A stretch of 64,000 nucleotides of DNA from Allium sativum (taxonomy: Eukaryota > Streptophyta > Magnoliopsida > Asparagales > Amaryllidaceae), in assembly GCA_030737875.1 (NCBI GenBank), contig CM060920.1, forward strand, positions 480,096,861 through 480,160,860. The letters are read 5' to 3'. A program made the translations under genes and the position numbers. The notes beneath the pieces are model-generated. The model made no database searches. It saw only the letters and a list, made by a program, of their open reading frames with translations, and had not been told where the DNA came from. Shown in pieces: positions 59,465 through 64,000 of this stretch (positions are counted from its first letter, which is position 1; every line of letters starts with the position of its first letter).

Positions 59465-62270
59465 TGTAACACCCCACCTCCGCCAGGGTCACTCTTGCAA
59501 GTACACTGGCTTTGGAGGGGTGTTGGACAAGGTAAACATGCATGAAGATATCACAAGATAGAACATATAAGTAAAACAGAGTAAATAAAGCAGCGGATAA
59601 AACTACTATTTCAAACCCATAGTCAACTTACATCAAAAGTACTAAGTCATTATTTTCCAACTACTACAAGTCTAGAAACATAAACTGAAAACTGGAAATA
59701 ACATAAAGTAAACTATCCCCAAAGTAGACGTGGTAAAGCCATAGCGAGCTCAAGTCCAAACCGTACATGAGCTATCCAGTAAGCAAGCTAAAGATCCAAG
59801 CTAGGTGCTAGTGTTCCCACCCTGAGAACCTGGGGGGAAACGGAAGAAAAGAGGCGAAAGAAAACGGGTCAGTCAAAAAGACTGGTAAGTCCTACCTACT
59901 ATTAGTATAAAAACTAATAAAGTTAACTGGACATGTAAAACAGAGATGAAACATAGGATGATAACTGGCGTGGTGAAAAGTTAACAAGATAGATCAAGTG
60001 TAGCATCGCATATGCAAGGTTAAGTTTTGCACCAATAGTACTAGTAATCCAACCCATGTCAAGTATAAACAGGAAATGATCCCTTGGCCTAATATCATGA
60101 GGTGACCCAAGTCGGGGTCCAACTACACGGTCTAGTCGATCGGCTCCCTATAAGCCTAACCCGTCAAGTGTCGGTGTCATACGGCCCAACCGCGAGATGT
60201 AGTCGACTGTGCAAGGTCCACCCTAGGGTGTATCCGGGCCCTAGGGTGTCAACCACTGACACAAAACAAGCACGCACAGTCCAAGCCTACTGGTGCCCAT
60301 GTCTGTCTTTCATCCCCGGACTATGTGCACGACCATAGTCCGCCGGAATCTACAATGGCGCACCTACCTAGCCGTCCCTTTTGGTCACTTACATTCAGCC
60401 CAGTAATCGTGCCCCACCCCTAGCCTAGTCCCTAGGGTATCCCGATACTCCCTGGTGGGTTACTGCTGAAAAGGGCCCCGCAAACTAGGGTTTCAAATGG
60501 GTTAAGTGTGGTTAACCCTATCCAAACCATGTATCAAGTTGGTTAAGTATACCCAAGTGGTTCATGACTTAACCCCAACAATCCATCGTGTTTAATTGCT
60601 TAAGTATTCAAGTGGTCCATGACTTAACCCTACCATGTAGCATTAATTATCTTAATGCACCCCAACCTCTCACATTAGACTTTGTTGTGGTTACTAGTTA
60701 AGTCGGGCAGGTCCGGGTAGCTCTATACCACAACCTAGTCTAACCTCGGGTTTTAAGTGCGATATGACCAACTACCCACATTGGGTCCTATTGTTTGTAG
60801 CCACTAGTTAAGCCGGTCGGTTCCGGGTAGATTTATGCTACAAACTCAACCCAACCTCGAGTTGGCCACTTTCATGTTTTCTACATGTCATGTCCACGTT
60901 CATGTTTTCAAGCATAATCACATGTCATATTTTCAAGTCATGTTTCATGTCATTTAAGTTTACCCATAACGTAACCCCATCGCATGTAAGTTCGCATCAA
61001 CACACATAGATCAAAAAGGGGAACATAAGAATATGACAAGGTGGGCATAAGATGGCAAAGACTATCACAAGTTAAGCATGGTGATATTTGAGGCAAAAGG
61101 GGTTCAACATACTAGCATATAAGGTTATTGGCCTCAAAACATGCATAACATCAACTTAGCAAATAGGTGATAACATGGTCATAGTTAACATAGGGTGATA
61201 ACTTGTGATTAGCATATAGTTCATAACATCATAGGCAAGTTAACATAAAGATCATGAGAGGATCTATGTTGCATTATGCATAACTACCAAGTTCTATGTT
61301 GCATTATGCATAACCACCAAGTAAAGCTCATAGCTTTCTACCCAAAAATCAAGGTAAATGATACTAGGTTCATGATAGTGCCACAATCATAGATCAAAAG
61401 AGTCATACATGGATCTATGCATACAAATATAGCCCAAAGACAAGTATTATACCCAAAAGTCTCATTTCAACTTGCTACATGATCATATTTAACTTCATAG
61501 TTTAAATCTAAGAGTAGAGTGGGGCTTACAAAGCTTGGCTAAGAAGACTAGAACAAAATAAAACAAGATTGAGATGAAGCCACACTAGAAATCCCCAAAT
61601 GAATATAAGCTCCAAGTTGTCTTAAGAAGCTCCTTTGATTTGTATGAAGAAAGATGGCTCTTTTACTAGCTTAGAACACTCAAGCTTTCATGAAGAAGAT
61701 GGAGGCCATGATATGAAGGTGGAGGCCATGACTAGGAAGCATTTTGGCATAATTTAGTTGTAGGAATGATTTGTGATGATTTAGGCTAGGTATTAGGGTG
61801 TTTTTATAGGTGTAGAGACTATTTTAGGCCATAGGATTAACCCTAATTCAGATCTGAGCCATCAAATCACGTCACAAGCCAACAAAACAAGACCCAGGAG
61901 CCAAAACAGGTGCATCAGGCCAAACTGGCCGATCAGCCAGGTCGACAGGGGTGTCGACTGGGCAGTCGACACCAACTGGGGTGTGTCGACTCCCCAGTCG
62001 ACTTGGGGGCTGGGCGTGAAACTTTCCCGCCCAGTCTGTTTGGCTCCAGATTTGAAATTTGAACTGTTTTTGAACTTGGAATTCTCTGAAAACTTCTATG
62101 GGCCATAACTGGGTCATACGGACTCCGATTTTCGGAAACTCGGACTCTATTTCGCGTATTTTTCCGAGATGAACGTAATGGCACAGCCCATTTCCCTTGA
62201 TACAGATTTTAACATTTAATTCTGCCTTGATTTATGTTATAACATGTTATTCAAAATACGGGTTGTTACA
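59465..62270 (-). repeat. C 5' LTR (2,806 bp)
   Basis: Partner of 51490-54314, with the same order of internal features: stem-loop pair ~60665-60865, GGTTAAG units 60500-60640, TATA 61799-61808, palindromes 61939-62010. It is shorter because of a smaller G run and one missing 12-bp palindrome unit. Confidence 0.93.
61799..61808 (-). promoter_or_regulatory. TATA box, C 5' LTR
   Basis: Minus-strand TATAAAAACA in the same context as 53831-53840; this copy would drive the genomic RNA. Confidence 0.65.
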
Positions 62271-63037
62271 CTTATTCTGAGATCTATTCTTGCCTCCACC
62301 GCCTGCTTGCGGCTTCAGCCCTTCTGCAGATGCAGCCTCAGTCTTTGACTTAGGGTAAAGACTCTCTGATCTCAAAGCTTTCCCCACAATTGACTCAAAA
62401 GTCTCATTGATGTGGTTGATAAGCCCCTCCCCTAAGTATCCATCCAACCCAGTAATGAACTTCTCATTCTTCTTCTCAGGAGTATCGATAAGAGATAGTC
62501 CATACTTCGACAAAGTGTCGAACTCAGCAATATAGTCAGAGACTGCCCTACCATTCTGCTTGAGTTCCAAGAATCTCTTAAACAATACTGACTTCTGGGC
62601 AGCTGGAATAAACTTCTCGCTAAAGCGAGCTTTGAACTGATCCCAAGTAACCTGATCTTCTGGAGTAGCTGTTCTAATGGCATTCCACCAATTCATCGCT
62701 CGCCCCTGCAGCTGACGAGACGCTAGCCTTCTCTTCATCGCATCCTCGATACCCAAGTCGTCGAAGATACGATCACAGCTATCCAACCAATCCTGAACAT
62801 CTGTGGCCGACTCCGTTCCGTGGAACGGCTTCCCACCAAGGTTAGTGTAATCCTTGCACAACTTGGCGAAATCGCCCTAGGCGCCTGCACTACTGGACCA
62901 CCACCAATTCCGGGATTGGGAACTGCCCCTTGCACCTCCCTAAGCAATTCTCTCATGAGGTCAGTAAACATCGCCCTCATATCAGCAGCATTCCCATTAT
63001 TGGCTCCCCTACCAGCACCTCTAGCATATCGGCTCAT
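62271..63037 (-). pseudogene. B gag (5' part of gag-pol), frameshifted
   Basis: The ATG at 63037 opens MSRYARGAGRGANNG, then 'MFTDLMRELLREVQ' and a Gly/Pro-rich linker. Near 62878 a one-base change shifts the frame; the downstream part reads FAKLCKDYTNLGGKPFHGTE and continues through the gag core (MNWWNAIRT, FKARFSEKFIPA) to NRSQNK at 62271. There C is inserted and the frame resumes at 51489 with RKQSQSKDG. Gag is the structural protein binding element RNA; its zinc knuckles lie on the far side of C. The equivalent start in C ([16 protein letters not shown]) confirms the alignment. Confidence 0.88.
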
Positions 63038-63222
63038 CGTTAATCTGTAAAAGGGGAAACGATTAACGACCTCATAGTGGTGCTAGTGCAGTACGACTTC
63101 ATTCTTATACTACTTATAGTATATATATAGCTTTTGAAAACCAAAGTAATCACAAATACGCGCTCTCATATACGTACTATCTCTCCCTAGTGTCTTTCCC
63201 AAGGTTAACTACGCAACCTAGA
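63038..63222 (-). other. B untranslated leader between PBS and gag
   Basis: 185 bp without ORFs, AT-rich, between the gag ATG and the PBS; the same size as C's leader. Confidence 0.7.
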
Positions 63223-63234
63223 GCTCTGATACCA
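63223..63234 (-). other. B primer-binding site (initiator tRNA-Met type)
   Basis: Plus GCTCTGATACCA, 2 bp from the LTR. Confidence 0.92.
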
Positions 63235-63236
63235 AA

Positions 63237-64000
63237 TGTGACGGCCCGCCCCGCACCAACCGACATTTCCTCCGAAAGTGCGTTGTACACATGTCCAGTA
63301 GGCACGGGACGGATCGTCAGAAGGAAAGGAAAGAAGGAAGTGAACTAACAAGGAACCTGTAAAATGTCTCACAGCGCATGGAACAAAATATAATAACAAC
63401 ATATTTGACATAAAATAGGTGAGACAATGCATAAGCTGAAAACAAACTAACATAGCAGCGGAAAATCCAAGTACAGCTTATGATCCAAAGCTAACATTAT
63501 TACAACTTTTCAAACTGTCTCAAAAAGCAAAGGTAAGATAAAGGAGGTACACTACTAATGCCCAAGTAGCGACCACCAATGACACAGGGAGAATATCTAT
63601 ATATCATACGTGGAAGCCTCCTACTCGCCTCCGAATCAGCTACTCGCGCATCACCAGCTAACCTGTCTCTAGTCTGCTCGTGTGAGCACCCAGAGTAATA
63701 AGAGGAGACATAAAACTCTGGGTCAGACATAAAGCCTAGTATGAGCAATAAGCATCTAAACAGAACAATAACAGGTAGATTAAAACATACCTGAACCTGG
63801 ACCTACAACCAAAGAGTTAGCACTACATACTGTACAACACTCTAAGGTGCCATTTCAAATGGTGTAAAGATAACGAGGGTGGGGGTGTGCATGTCATAGT
63901 GATGGCAAACAATCAAGCATAACAACCATCCTCACATCTCTCACTCAGTGCATAAAGCATACGATATTCACCACTTCGATCACCCAACATACCTTGCTAT
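63237..64000 (-). repeat. B 5' LTR, partial (continues beyond the window)
   Basis: It starts TGTGACGGCCCGCC and follows 45086-45850 with ~24 differences (hand count). The ORFs here mirror those in the other LTR and are not genes. Confidence 0.93.

Larger units (their letters stand above)
51490..62270 (-). mobile_element. C: complete Ty3/gypsy chromovirus (Tekay/Del-like) nested in B
   Basis: A 10,781-bp minus-strand element: 3' LTR 51490-54314, polypurine tract, pol 54822-57008, gag-PR-RT 57005-59212 (start codon at 59269), PBS 59451-59462, 5' LTR 59465-62270, TSD CTTAT. LTRs differ at ~46 sites plus a few indels by hand count (~1.6%). At a commonly assumed 1.3e-8 substitutions per site per year that is roughly 0.6 million years. 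All domains are present, but there is an in-frame stop at gag codon 19 and a single-base frameshift between RT and RNase H. Confidence 0.95.
45086..64000 (-). mobile_element. B: Ty3/gypsy chromovirus (Tekay/Del-like), interrupted by C, right end outside window
   Basis: Minus-strand element: 3' LTR 45086-47718, polypurine tract, chromodomain segment, pol 48119-51489, [insertion C 51490-62270], gag 62271-63037, PBS 63223-63234, 5' LTR from 63237 on. Gag and pol read in one frame across the C insertion site. Domain order gag-PR-RT-RH-IN-chromodomain is that of chromoviruses. It is inactivated by a gag frameshift, a stop before the chromodomain, loss of zinc-binding cysteines, and the C insertion. 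About 24 differences over ~764 bp of comparable LTR (hand count, ~3%) make it older than C. Confidence 0.93.

Overview
The window is a nest of LTR retrotransposons from a flowering-plant nuclear genome. No host protein-coding gene, rRNA or tRNA gene could be supported. The evidence is long LTRs (2.6-4.4 kb) with TG...CA ends, 5-bp target-site duplications (TSDs), primer-binding sites matching the 3' end of plant initiator tRNA-Met, polypurine tracts, and Ty3/gypsy gag-pol ORFs ending in a chromodomain (Tekay/Del-like chromoviruses by motif recognition). The species cannot be told from this sequence.

Layout. 1-7232 and 18167-24647 are old AT-rich sequence with degenerate LTR-like pieces and microsatellites. 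Element A2 (7233-18166, minus, TSD TAACC) has two ~4.35-kb LTRs around only ~2.2 kb of broken gag-pol. A1 (24648-28227, plus, TSD TTATT) is a clean solo LTR. A3 (29563-41437, plus, TSD CTCAA/CTCAT) has the A2 architecture, and its interior carries a 1,189-bp solo LTR of another family (D, 34152-35340, TSD GTTTC). A4 (from 41925, plus) is an LTR cut at 45085 by element B. B (45086 to beyond the window end, minus) has its gag-pol split by element C (51490-62270, minus, TSD CTTAT). Insertion order is therefore A4, then B, then C; LTR divergence agrees (about 1.6% for C, about 3% for the visible part of B, both hand counts).

B and C carry recognisable gag, protease, RT, RNase H, integrase and chromodomain segments, but each has inactivating lesions. 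A2 and A3 share an interior that lacks RT and RNase H yet keeps ends closely similar to C, so they look like a non-autonomous lineage that relied on a C-like partner.

The most unusual content lies inside the LTRs. Downstream of the candidate TATA box, families A and C share a long region with (i) one or two stem-loop modules whose arms change in a compensatory way between copies, and (ii) arrays of GGTTAAGT/ACTTAACC hairpins, with compensatory arm changes in A1. Upstream of the TATA box sits an array of short palindromes whose position is kept while its sequence differs between copies. B's LTR carries its own, unrelated array of small hairpins. I read this as a structured 5' leader (or cruciform-forming DNA) under selection for pairing; no function is shown.
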